From assembly GCA_019239895.1 (NCBI GenBank), contig JAFAZH010000056.1, positions 1-64,000 of the forward strand: 64,000 nt of DNA. Direction: 5' to 3'. Shown in pieces: positions 1 to 8,086 of the stretch (within the stretch, counting starts at the first letter, position 1; every line of letters starts with the position of its first letter). Position numbers and translations under genes: made by a program. The notes below the pieces were generated by a model. The model was not told the origin of the DNA. It saw only the letters and a program-made list of their open reading frames with translations, and did no database searches. The stretch comes from Abditibacteriaceae bacterium. Lineage in GTDB: Bacteria > Armatimonadota > Abditibacteriia > Abditibacteriales > Abditibacteriaceae.

Positions 1-32
1 GTAGATTAGCACACAGACAGTAGATGGTTAAT

Positions 33-149
33 ATGGTATCTTGCACAATGTATTCTCCTCGTTGGTGAGGTTGGTCGCCCTCTGATGAGGAGAATGAGGA
101 GAATACAGCTTTCTTTTAGAGGTAGCAAGTTGAGTTAAGATAATACCAT
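33..149. repeat. Nested inverted repeat upstream of the SWIM gene
   Basis: Outer arms ATGGTATCTT (33-42) and its complement (about 139-149) enclose inner arms TGTATTCTCCTC (49-60) and GAGGAGAATACA (96-107). The rest of 1-225 shows no open frame or RNA gene that I can support. The element could be a leader hairpin or one more member of the palindromic repeats found in many gaps of this window. Confidence 0.6.
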
Positions 150-225
150 CTTACCCAACTAGGGTAGCCACTAAAGCCACAAATACTGCTACAGGCTAAT
201 CATTAGGATTAACTTTTCTCCGACT

Positions 226-1545
226 ATGTCTACGACATGGACTGCTGAGCAAATCATCGCCCTGGCGCCTGATGCCAGTTCTGCTAAAGCTGGCAAAGAT
301 TTATCGGCCCCGCGCAAATGGGTGACGCTGGGACACAGTGAGCAAGTTATCTGGGGTGAGTGTCAGGGCAGCGGTAAAAACCCTTATCAGACACAGCTTG
401 ACATGAGCGAACCGGCTTTCAAGTGCTCCTGTCCCAGCCGCAAGTTTCCCTGTAAACATGGCTTGGGCCTATTCTTGTTACTATCCAGCCAACCGGGGGT
501 TTTTACCCAAAACCAGCCGCCTGCCTGGGTGGAAGAGTGGTTGCAAAGCCGGGCCAAACGCGCTGAAAAGGCGCAGCAACGGGCAACAGAAAATAAGGAC
601 AAGGCGGCTGACCCGGCAGCCCAGGCCAAGCGTGCCGAAAGTCGTCAGGCCAAAGTCAATGCGGGCTTGCAGGAATTGGAGTTGTGGCTGCGTGATCTGG
701 TGCGGGGCGGTCTTGCGGCAGCGCAGAATCAGCCCTATAAGTTCTGGGAAACGCCTGCGGCCCGTATGGTGGATGCCCAGGCTCCCGGTCTCGCTCGGAT
801 GGTGCGCGAGATGGGGGGATTCAGCTCATCCGGGGCCGGTTGGCAAGAGGCGCTTTTACAACGATTGGGTCTTTTATATCTGATCATTGAAGGCTTTAAG
901 CGCATCAATGATTTACCGTCGGAAACTCAGGCCGATTTGCGCAGCCTGATTGGTTGGACGCAAAGCCAGGAAGAACTAATGGGGCAACCTGGTGTGCGCG
1001 ACCAGTGGTTGATTTTAGGGCAGCGTGTGGAAGAAGAAGAGCGGCTACGAGTTCAGCGTACCTGGATGTGGAGCCGCGAAAGTGGACGTGCCGCCATGAT
1101 CCTCAACTTTGCGCACGGCAACTCCCCCTTAGAGACCACCCTGCTACCCGGCACCGCCGTAGATGCGGAGTTAGTCTACTTCCCTGGTTCGTGGCCGTTG
1201 CGGGCGATTATTAAACAGCGTTTCGGCCCGCCACAGCCCTTAGGAGCAACGACCAGTGATTCCATTACCGATGCCCTGGAATCCTACGGGGCAGCTCTGG
1301 CTTTGAACCCGTGGCTGAAGGAAATGCCCTTTGCGCTGCAAGATATTCTCGTGTTGCCAGGTGAGGAAAGCTGGACAATCCGTGATGCCCAAGGCCAGGA
1401 ATTGCCCTTGTCTCCACGCTTTGAAGGTGGCTGGAAACTGCTCGCTTTTAGCGGCGGCCAACCCCTCTCCATTTTCGGCGAGTGGGATAGCCAATACTTC
1501 CTGCCCTTTGGTGCGTGCCTGAATCAAAAGTGGATAGGATTTTGA
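226..1545 (+). CDS. SWIM zinc-finger domain protein
   Basis: This 439-residue protein carries a SWIM zinc finger: C67-x-C69, then C76-x-H78 (motifs CSCPS and CKHG). SWIM domains bind zinc and usually mediate DNA or protein contacts. The rest is helical, with a charged Ala/Lys/Arg-rich stretch at about residues 108-145, and has no catalytic motif I recognise. It is the first gene of a same-strand set with DUF5691, MoxR, DUF5682 and VWA proteins, a combination that recurs in many bacteria; as far as I recall the E. coli yehL-yehQ region is a relative. A structural or adaptor role in that complex is an inference. A 63-bp palindromic repeat begins 5 nt after the stop. Confidence 0.85.
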   Translation: MSTTWTAEQIIALAPDASSAKAGKDLSAPRKWVTLGHSEQVIWGECQGSGKNPYQTQLDMSEPAFKCSCPSRKFPCKHGLGLFLLLSSQPGVFTQNQPPAWVEEWLQSRAKRAEKAQQRATENKDKAADPAAQAKRAESRQAKVNAGLQELELWLRDLVRGGLAAAQNQPYKFWETPAARMVDAQAPGLARMVREMGGFSSSGAGWQEALLQRLGLLYLIIEGFKRINDLPSETQADLRSLIGWTQSQEELMGQPGVRDQWLILGQRVEEEERLRVQRTWMWSRESGRAAMILNFAHGNSPLETTLLPGTAVDAELVYFPGSWPLRAIIKQRFGPPQPLGATTSDSITDALESYGAALALNPWLKEMPFALQDILVLPGEESWTIRDAQGQELPLSPRFEGGWKLLAFSGGQPLSIFGEWDSQYFLPFGACLNQKWIGF

Positions 1546-1549
1546 GAAA

Positions 1550-1612
1550 GTAGGTGGTGGGTAGTAGACGGTAGGGTTCTCTCCTATATGCCATCTACTA
1601 CCTACCACCTAC
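1550..1612. repeat. GTAGGTGGT-type palindromic repeat, copy 1
   Basis: The left arm GTAGGTGGTGGGTAGTAGAC starts at 1550 and is matched by the reverse complement at 1591-1612. The element fills the gap between the SWIM and DUF5691 genes. A second, longer copy of the same type lies at 54342-54437, again between two co-directional genes. Confidence 0.85.
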
Positions 1613-1622
1613 CTAAAAAGCT

Positions 1623-3218
1623 ATGCAATATGAAAGCGCGTGGGAAAATGTGCTGAAGACGGCGCTGCTGGGCACCGAGCGACAGCCGCTCTCGATGGCT
1701 GGAGGAGTGCAGGGCAATGGCAATCAGAGCGATGACTTAGGAGTCTTGCTCTCGCAGTTGAATGGGGCCGATAGCGAAGCGGCTTTATTAAGTGCGGCAT
1801 CGGCCCTGACGCTCTATCAACGCGCTGGACACTTGCCTGCAATGGGTAAGAGTGCGGTGCCGGAACCTTGCCCCCCTGACACCTTACCGCGTTGTAGCGC
1901 ACAGGCGGGAACGCGATTAGCGATGATTCTCCAAGGGCACCATCGTCAAGTGTTACCCGAATGGTTAGCAGCGGCTCAAACGGTTGGTTTACGTGCCCCG
2001 GAAGAAGTTCTGCCAGAATTATTGGACGCAGGACGCAGTCAGTCGGAGTTACGGGCTGCTATCCGCCCAATGTTGGGGCGGCGCGGGCTTTGGCTCGCTG
2101 AACAGAACCGAGCCTGGAAATATGTAGCCGGGGACGTTGAGGAGGGCGACGAAACGGTGTGGGAAACCGGCAACAGAGGTGCACGCCTGTTAGGTCTTCA
2201 GCACTGGCGTGGGATAGACCCGGCACGCGCCCGTGAGATGCTGTTGCCTACCTGGGAAAAAGAGCCTGCTAAAGAAAGAACAGACTTTCTCCAAACCTTC
2301 AAGGTGGGCCTGAGTATGGCGGATGAGCCATTCCTGGAAACAGTTCTGGATGACAAGCGCAAAGAGACACGGACGGTCGCGGCTGATTTGCTGGCCCGTT
2401 TGCCAGAATCGCGTTTGGTGCAGCGCATGATTGAACGAGTGCGCCCTCATATTAAGCTGGTCAGCGAACGCTCTTTGAAAAAGCTGCTCAAAGAAACGCA
2501 TCGCCTGGAAGTCACCTTGCCCGAAGCTTTTGATAAAGCGATGGAACGGGATGGAATTGCAGAGAAGCCCATTTTTGGTGCGCAACGTAGCATGGGCGAA
2601 AAAGCCTGGTGGCTGCATCAGATGGTGGCGCTGATTCCTCCCGACTTTTGGTGTCAGGAGTGGGGCAAAACGCCCGCTGAAATTATCGAGGCAGCCAATA
2701 GCAGTGAGTGGAAAGAGGCTCTGGTGGATGGTTTGCGTCAGGCGGCCCAACGGCATCAGAGCGTGCCCTGGCTGGAAGCGTTTCTGGCCGATGCCTTAGA
2801 ACGCAAGCAGTTTTCCGGGCAGGAAATTGTGCAGGGCTTGCCACCGCAACGTATTGAAGAGTTTGTCTTGGCGGCTTTGGCTTCTGTGGAGGGGAAAATA
2901 GACAATGTGCAAAGTCTACTGGCGGTTTGCACCCATCCCTGGAGTGAGCCGTTTGCGCGTGCCGTGCTCCAAGCAGCGCAGGCTAAAATTGCGGATGCTC
3001 AAACGGCACGCTATCACTGGTTGCATTATGCCCTTAAAGGTTATGCGCACTACCTGCCACCGACAATGGTGCAGGAGGCTGGTAGCAACTGGCCCACTGA
3101 CAGCCCCAATTGGGACTATTGGCGACCTGCTGTGGATGAAATGTTAGGTCTGCTGCAATTTCGTTATGAGATGTTGCAGGAGCTAAAAGCACCTGTAGCT
3201 TCAGGTGTAACAGCATAG
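1623..3218 (+). CDS. DUF5691 family protein
   Basis: This is a 531-residue, almost entirely helical protein that I read as DUF5691 from its start (ESAWENVLKTALLGTERQPL) and its place between SWIM and MoxR genes. No signal peptide, membrane segment or catalytic motif is visible. The Leu/Ala-rich repeating helices suggest an alpha-solenoid scaffold, with a stretch around residues 215-290 (PAREMLLP, DDKRKETRTVAADLLARLP) that resembles HEAT repeats. Its function is unknown. Genomic linkage suggests that it belongs to the MoxR/VWA complex encoded downstream. The ATG lies 10 nt after the repeat that separates it from the SWIM gene. Confidence 0.75.
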   Translation: MQYESAWENVLKTALLGTERQPLSMAGGVQGNGNQSDDLGVLLSQLNGADSEAALLSAASALTLYQRAGHLPAMGKSAVPEPCPPDTLPRCSAQAGTRLAMILQGHHRQVLPEWLAAAQTVGLRAPEEVLPELLDAGRSQSELRAAIRPMLGRRGLWLAEQNRAWKYVAGDVEEGDETVWETGNRGARLLGLQHWRGIDPARAREMLLPTWEKEPAKERTDFLQTFKVGLSMADEPFLETVLDDKRKETRTVAADLLARLPESRLVQRMIERVRPHIKLVSERSLKKLLKETHRLEVTLPEAFDKAMERDGIAEKPIFGAQRSMGEKAWWLHQMVALIPPDFWCQEWGKTPAEIIEAANSSEWKEALVDGLRQAAQRHQSVPWLEAFLADALERKQFSGQEIVQGLPPQRIEEFVLAALASVEGKIDNVQSLLAVCTHPWSEPFARAVLQAAQAKIADAQTARYHWLHYALKGYAHYLPPTMVQEAGSNWPTDSPNWDYWRPAVDEMLGLLQFRYEMLQELKAPVASGVTA

Positions 3219-3241
3219 TGGTTCACACGCAAATCATAGGT

Positions 3242-3353
3242 CGTGACATGCTGAACGCAGCGAAGAATCTTGTAAGAGTTTGCATAAAGTTGTAGTTGCA
3301 CCAAGAACCCTATAACTCCGCACTATAGACGCTTCGCTCTGTTCAGCACGACA
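3242..3353. repeat. GTCATGCTGA-type palindromic repeat, copy 1 (full)
   Basis: The left arm (3242-3270, containing ACATGCTGAACGCAGCGAAG) and right arm (3327-3353, containing CTTCGCTCTGTTCAGCACGA) are inverted copies around a centre of about 55 nt. That centre (TTGCATAAAGTTGTAG, TATAACTCCGCA) is also shared with the copy at 7914-8037. It has no coding capacity, so it is MITE-like. Confidence 0.85.
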
Positions 3354-3398
3354 AATCATTAGTAAATGAATTCTTAACCTGCATCAAAGGGAGACTCA

Positions 3399-4535
3399 AT
3401 GGCTGCGACAAAAACAAGCTCAGTTAATGGAATTAATGGAGTGTCGGCTGATACCACACCCACAGTTTTGCGCGAACACGCCGAGCAGCAATTTGCCGAA
3501 GAATTAGCCGAACTCGCTAAAGCCGATACGCGCCCGCGCCCGCCACAGTGGAAGCTATCACCTTGGGCTGTCGCAACGTATCTGGTGGGTGGCCAATTGG
3601 ATAACGGCTTTGAAGTGACACCGAAATATATCGGCAGTCGCCGCACCATCGAAATCGCCATTGCCACCTTAGCCACCGACCGCGCCCTCTTGCTATTGGG
3701 CGTGCCGGGAACCGCCAAGACCTGGGTTTCCGAGCATCTTTCGGCAGCGATTTCGGGAAACTCTACCCTCTTAGTGCAAGGCACGGCGGGCACCAGTGAA
3801 GAAGCGATGCGCTATGGTTGGAACTATGCCCGTCTCTTAGCCGAAGGCCCCTCGCGTGCAGCTCTAGTATCTAGCCCGCTCATGCGTGCCATGCAAACTG
3901 GCCAGATTGCACGTGTTGAAGAATTAACCCGCATTCCTGCCGATGTCCAAGATTCATTGATTACCATTCTTTCTGAGAAAACCCTCCCCATTCCCGAACT
4001 GGGTGAGGAAGTGCAAGCGGTGAAAGGCTTTAATGTCATTGCCACCGCTAACAATCGTGACAAAGGCGTTAATGAATTATCCAGTGCCTTGAAGCGGCGC
4101 TTTAATACTGTGATCTTGCCTGTTCCCGAAACGATTGATGAAGAAGTCTCCATTGTCCAACGCCGCGTCGAAAGCTTAGGCCGTGCTCTGGAACTTCCTG
4201 CCGAGCCACCGGCCCTTGAAGAGATCCGCCGTCTGGTCACAGTCTTCCGCGAACTGCGCAACGGCGTCACGGTGGATGGCAAAACCAAAGTCAAATCTCC
4301 CACCGGCACCCTCAGCACCGCGGAAGCGATTTCCGTCATGGGCAACGGCTTAGCTTTGGCTGCTCACTTTGGCGATGGCACCCTGCGCGCCGATGATGTC
4401 GCTTCGGGCCTAATCGGTGCCGTCGTCAAGGACCCGGTGCAGGATCAGGTGGTGTGGAAGGAATACCTGGAAACAGTAGTCAAAGAGCGCGAGGGCTGGA
4501 AAGACCTCTATCGTGCTTGCCGGGATCAGGGATGA
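3399..4535 (+). CDS. MoxR-family AAA+ ATPase (YehL-like)
   Basis: This 378-residue cytoplasmic AAA+ ATPase has its Walker A at residues 101-108 (GVPGTAKT). The Walker B position reads ARVEELTRIP, with Glu where Asp is usual, followed by sensor-1 ATANNRDKG and an arginine-finger region ALKRRF. MoxR proteins work as hexameric chaperones that act with a VWA-domain partner to remodel or activate a client; the VWA partner is encoded at 8087-9310. The N-terminal 85 residues precede the ATPase core. The ATG is preceded by AAGGGAG (about 3387-3393). The stop overlaps the start of the next gene (ATGA), which suggests translational coupling. Confidence 0.92.
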   Translation: MAATKTSSVNGINGVSADTTPTVLREHAEQQFAEELAELAKADTRPRPPQWKLSPWAVATYLVGGQLDNGFEVTPKYIGSRRTIEIAIATLATDRALLLLGVPGTAKTWVSEHLSAAISGNSTLLVQGTAGTSEEAMRYGWNYARLLAEGPSRAALVSSPLMRAMQTGQIARVEELTRIPADVQDSLITILSEKTLPIPELGEEVQAVKGFNVIATANNRDKGVNELSSALKRRFNTVILPVPETIDEEVSIVQRRVESLGRALELPAEPPALEEIRRLVTVFRELRNGVTVDGKTKVKSPTGTLSTAEAISVMGNGLALAAHFGDGTLRADDVASGLIGAVVKDPVQDQVVWKEYLETVVKEREGWKDLYRACRDQG

Positions 4536-5374
4536 AGTATCTCGAAGATTGGGTTAAGGATTTAGTGGCGCAGCCCATCGCATATCTCAACCAACGTTAT
4601 GCTGATGAGGATATGTCTCTTAGAGAGTGTGTTGCCTTTCGAGACATTGAAGAGTTACCATTCTTTAGTCCGCTGCGCAAGCGATTCCGGCAAGTGTCTT
4701 ATGAGACTCTGCTAGAGCTTAATCATAAAGTTCGGAATTGCCCATGTGAAGAACCTATCTGGGAAGCCATCTTGTGGCATATCGAACATCCTCTGCCAAC
4801 TCAGGTTGCACACGATTTGATTGAGCGTAAGATAGCCATTACTCTACTCGGTCATACCATACAAAATGAGGAAATCATGTGGAGATTAGCTCCATTAGTA
4901 GATGAGACACTTCTAACTTTGGCTAAAGAACTTTATATAAATCCCGAAAAAAGTCTGGAGGAATTTCAAAGTCTTCTAGATCAATACCCACAGCATGAAT
5001 GGATGTTAAGTGCGCTTGGATATAGTGGTGCTTCTTCCCCTGAAAAGAGAAATGCCTGGTTTAAAGTGGCTAAACAACACCCGAATGCAGATGCCTTGCT
5101 GAGTGTCTTGCCAGTTGGGACAATGAGTCCCTCAGAATTACGAGCAGAGCGACAATCGAGAGAATTTAGTATGGATAATACTCTCGGTGCTGGGCAACTC
5201 GAATCATTATATGGAACGCGAGTGCCAGAGGAAATTTTAGCCATAGCATCTAATCCGCAAACCCCGTGCGAAATACTGGAAGAGTTAGTTCAACTGAGAG
5301 GTGTAGCTTTATCACGCAGAATTCGCATCGCCGCTGACCAAAACCTGAGAAGACGTAACGGGGATATGCTTTAG
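4532..5374 (+). CDS. Uncharacterised protein with LRV-like helical repeats
   Basis: The protein has 280 residues if it starts at the ATG that overlaps the MoxR stop codon (ATGA). A longer in-frame start at 4454 would lie inside the MoxR gene and is unlikely. It is acidic and soluble, with no catalytic motif. The C-terminal part (VPEEILAIASNPQTPCEILE, about residues 230-249) follows the variant leucine-rich repeat pattern L-A-x-N-P-x-T-P-x-x-x-L, and weaker repeats lie upstream at about 130-200, so an alpha-solenoid is likely. It looks more A/T-rich than its neighbours. It sits inside the MoxR/DUF5682/VWA operon, where I do not know a standard member of this kind. A client or adaptor role is an inference. 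Confidence 0.7.
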   Translation: MKYLEDWVKDLVAQPIAYLNQRYADEDMSLRECVAFRDIEELPFFSPLRKRFRQVSYETLLELNHKVRNCPCEEPIWEAILWHIEHPLPTQVAHDLIERKIAITLLGHTIQNEEIMWRLAPLVDETLLTLAKELYINPEKSLEEFQSLLDQYPQHEWMLSALGYSGASSPEKRNAWFKVAKQHPNADALLSVLPVGTMSPSELRAERQSREFSMDNTLGAGQLESLYGTRVPEEILAIASNPQTPCEILEELVQLRGVALSRRIRIAADQNLRRRNGDML

Positions 5375-5390
5375 TTCTGGATTCCTAATC

Positions 5391-7865
5391 ATGACAGACA
5401 CGGCAAACTTACATATATTTGGCATTCGGCATCATGGGCCGGGATCAGCGCGCAGTCTACGACAGGCCTTGGAGGAATTGAAGCCGGATGTGATTTTGGT
5501 GGAAGGGCCACCGGATGCGCAGGACGTGTTAACATTGCTGGTGCATGAGCAGATGCAGCCCCCAGTGGCGTTATTGATTTATGCGCCGGAGCAGCCACAG
5601 TATGCGGTTTATTATCCCTTTGCCGTCTTTTCCCCGGAGTGGCAGGCGATTCATTATGGCCTCACCCAAGATGTTCCGGTGCGCTTTATGGATTTGCCGC
5701 AAACGCACCAGGTGCCGCCTCCCGCACCTGAGCCTAAAGCGGAGGACGGAACTGAGCCTGTTACTGCTGCTAAGCCTGAACCAGATGATAATGCGCAGAG
5801 TAGTGCTGGCCAGACGGTTCAAAGTGAAACGCCCCAACTTACGCCCGATTTAACGGCATTGCTCTTCCATCCACGTCGTGATCCTTTGCGCTGGATTGCT
5901 GAGGCGGCAGGTTATAACGACAGTGAGCGATGGTGGGAAGACATGGTAGAGCATCGCCGCGATAGCACCGATTTATTTGCGGCCATTTTAGAAGCGATGA
6001 CAGCCTTGCGCGCAGAAGTCGAAGCTTACACTCAGGCCACTCAGAGCGCAGTGCAAGCCGCTATGGGAGCGATTCCGACGGAGGAGGCACCACTCACAAA
6101 CGAGCCTGATGATGCGCCTGCGGATGGGCAGGTAACGATGCAAGACATCATGCTGTTAGACCCCTTTGAAACCAAACGCGAAGCCTTGCGCGAGGCATGG
6201 ATGCGCCAGACCATTCGGGCCGCACAGAAAGAAGGCTTTGAGCGTATTGCTGTGGTGTGTGGTGCCTGGCACGCGCCTGTTCTGGCCGATATGCCACCTG
6301 CCAAAGAGGATGCGGCGCTGCTAAAGAACCTGCCCAAGACCAAAGTGCAGGCGACGTGGGTGCCGTGGACGTATGGACGGCTCTGCTTTGCCAGTGGCTA
6401 TGGCGCGGGCATCGAATCGCCGGGTTGGTATCACCATCTGTGGAATTCAAGTGATAGGATGGCCGTGCGCTGGCTGGCGCGGGTGGCGTCACTGTTGCGC
6501 GAGCAGGATATAGACGCTTCTTCGGCGCATGTCATTGAAGCCGTCCGCCTGGCCGAATCCCTGGCTGCCCTACGAGATCGCCCGTTGCCTGGTTTGCCCG
6601 AACTCAACGAAGCAGTGCAATCCATTCTCTGTTTTGGCAGTGACGTGCCGCTGCGCCTGATTCATGAGAAGCTAATCGTTGGCGAAACAATGGGCCAGGT
6701 GCCCGAAGAGACACCGGCTGTCCCCTTGCAGCAAGACCTGACCCGTGAGCAGAAGCGATTGCGCTTTCAACCCGAAGCCTCGCAAAAAGTCCTAGACTTT
6801 GACTTACGCAAGCCCAATGACCTCGAACGCAGCCATTTACTGCACCGGCTGAATTTGTTGGGTGTGCCCTGGGGTCAGGTGGAACGCTCCGGGGGCGGCA
6901 AGGGCACCTTCCACGAATTATGGCGCATTCAATGGCAGCCAGAGTTTGCCATCCGCATTATCGAAGCGGGGGCGTGGGGCAATACTGTCTTTGAAGCGGC
7001 GACGGCCCTGGTGCGTGACCAGGCTGACCGTGCGCCCGACTTGCCTGCGCTCACTACTCTGTTAGAGCGGGTTCGCCTCGCTAATCTTCCGATTGCCTCG
7101 CAACACGTTATGCAGCGTTTACAAGCGGAGGCTGCTATCGCTGGTGACGTGGTGCATTTGATGGATGCCCTGCCGCCACTGTGCAATATCTTGCGCTATG
7201 GCGATGTGCGCCAGACCGATACGCAAATGGTGGGGCATGTTGTAGATGGCTTGGTGGCTCGTGTCTGCATCGGCTTGCCTTTGGCCTGTGCCTCGCTCAA
7301 CGATGAAGCCGCCGAAGAGATGTATCAACGCATTAACAACGTGCAAGCTGCCATTGGGCTGCTGCAAATTCCAGAGCATACTGCCACCTGGCAGGCCACA
7401 CTCTTGGGTCTGGTAGACAAGGGCAATATACATGGCCTGATTACCGGTCGTTGCTGTCGTATCTTATTAGATGCTGGTGCGCTCTCGACCGAAGAAGCGG
7501 CACGGCGCATGGGGCTCGCTCTTTCGACTGCGTCCGAACCAGCACAAGCAGCGGCCTGGATTGAAGGGTTCCTAAAGGGCAGTGGTATGTTACTGCTGCA
7601 CGATGAACGCTTGTGGCAGGTCTTAGATGAATGGGTAACGGGACTTACAAGTGAAGTCTTCCCGCAACTCCTGCCCTTGCTGCGGCGCACTTTTTCGACT
7701 TTTACCCCACCTGAACGCCGCCAGATGGGAGAGCGCGTTAAGCATCAGAAGGCGAGTGTTAAAAGCAAAGCAACTGCTGTAACAGTTGATAACTTTGATA
7801 CAGTGCGTGCGGCTAAGGTGCTGCCCATTATCGCACGATTATTAGGCGTGCCCCAGGCCAGTTAG
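5391..7865 (+). CDS. DUF5682 family protein, probable TraB/TIKI-like hydrolase domain
   Basis: This 824-residue soluble protein is the largest of the module. Its start has a beta-alpha-beta unit: LHIFGIRHHGPGS (H14, H15), a helix, then KPDVILVEGPPD (E38). Around residue 294 comes REAWMRQTI followed by AVVCGAWHAP (H294). This order (G-x-x-H near the start, a PD-V-x-x-V-E strand, then R-D/E-x-x-M and V-x-G-x-x-H) is the layout of the TraB/PrgY/GumN/TIKI group of metal-dependent hydrolases; the assignment is mine. A low-complexity Pro/Glu linker (about residues 108-145) sits within the domain, and the C-terminal half is a helical region with no motif I recognise. It lies between the MoxR/LRV pair and the VWA gene. 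Confidence 0.75.
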   Translation: MTDTANLHIFGIRHHGPGSARSLRQALEELKPDVILVEGPPDAQDVLTLLVHEQMQPPVALLIYAPEQPQYAVYYPFAVFSPEWQAIHYGLTQDVPVRFMDLPQTHQVPPPAPEPKAEDGTEPVTAAKPEPDDNAQSSAGQTVQSETPQLTPDLTALLFHPRRDPLRWIAEAAGYNDSERWWEDMVEHRRDSTDLFAAILEAMTALRAEVEAYTQATQSAVQAAMGAIPTEEAPLTNEPDDAPADGQVTMQDIMLLDPFETKREALREAWMRQTIRAAQKEGFERIAVVCGAWHAPVLADMPPAKEDAALLKNLPKTKVQATWVPWTYGRLCFASGYGAGIESPGWYHHLWNSSDRMAVRWLARVASLLREQDIDASSAHVIEAVRLAESLAALRDRPLPGLPELNEAVQSILCFGSDVPLRLIHEKLIVGETMGQVPEETPAVPLQQDLTREQKRLRFQPEASQKVLDFDLRKPNDLERSHLLHRLNLLGVPWGQVERSGGGKGTFHELWRIQWQPEFAIRIIEAGAWGNTVFEAATALVRDQADRAPDLPALTTLLERVRLANLPIASQHVMQRLQAEAAIAGDVVHLMDALPPLCNILRYGDVRQTDTQMVGHVVDGLVARVCIGLPLACASLNDEAAEEMYQRINNVQAAIGLLQIPEHTATWQATLLGLVDKGNIHGLITGRCCRILLDAGALSTEEAARRMGLALSTASEPAQAAAWIEGFLKGSGMLLLHDERLWQVLDEWVTGLTSEVFPQLLPLLRRTFSTFTPPERRQMGERVKHQKASVKSKATAVTVDNFDTVRAAKVLPIIARLLGVPQAS

Positions 7866-7913
7866 AACAATTTGGATTAAAAGTCGCTAACAAAATAAAG
7901 TTATGCGGGAAAA

Positions 7914-8037
7914 GAGAGTTTGTCATGCTGAGCTCAGCGAAGCATCTTGTATTGGTGTGCATAAAGCTGTAGCTAAACCCAGTACTCTCTAACTCCGCAG
8001 AGTAGATGCTTCGCTTTGCTCAGCATGACAAACTCTC
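7914..8037. repeat. GTCATGCTGA-type palindromic repeat, copy 2 (full)
   Basis: The arms GAGAGTTTGTCATGCTGAGC (7914-7933) and its complement (8018-8037) continue into GCGAAGCATCT / AGATGCTTCGC. The centre carries GTGCATAAAGCTGTAG and TAACTCCGC, as in copy 1. It lies between the DUF5682 and VWA genes without interrupting either. Confidence 0.88.
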
Positions 8038-8086
8038 CTGTTTAAATGATGATTTATTTGGTTAGAGATTCTCAAAGAGTGTATCC

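Noticed and set aside
2190..2756. 188-residue minus-strand frame opposite DUF5691
   Set aside because: It lies wholly within a well-supported gene on the other strand and shows no coherent domain.
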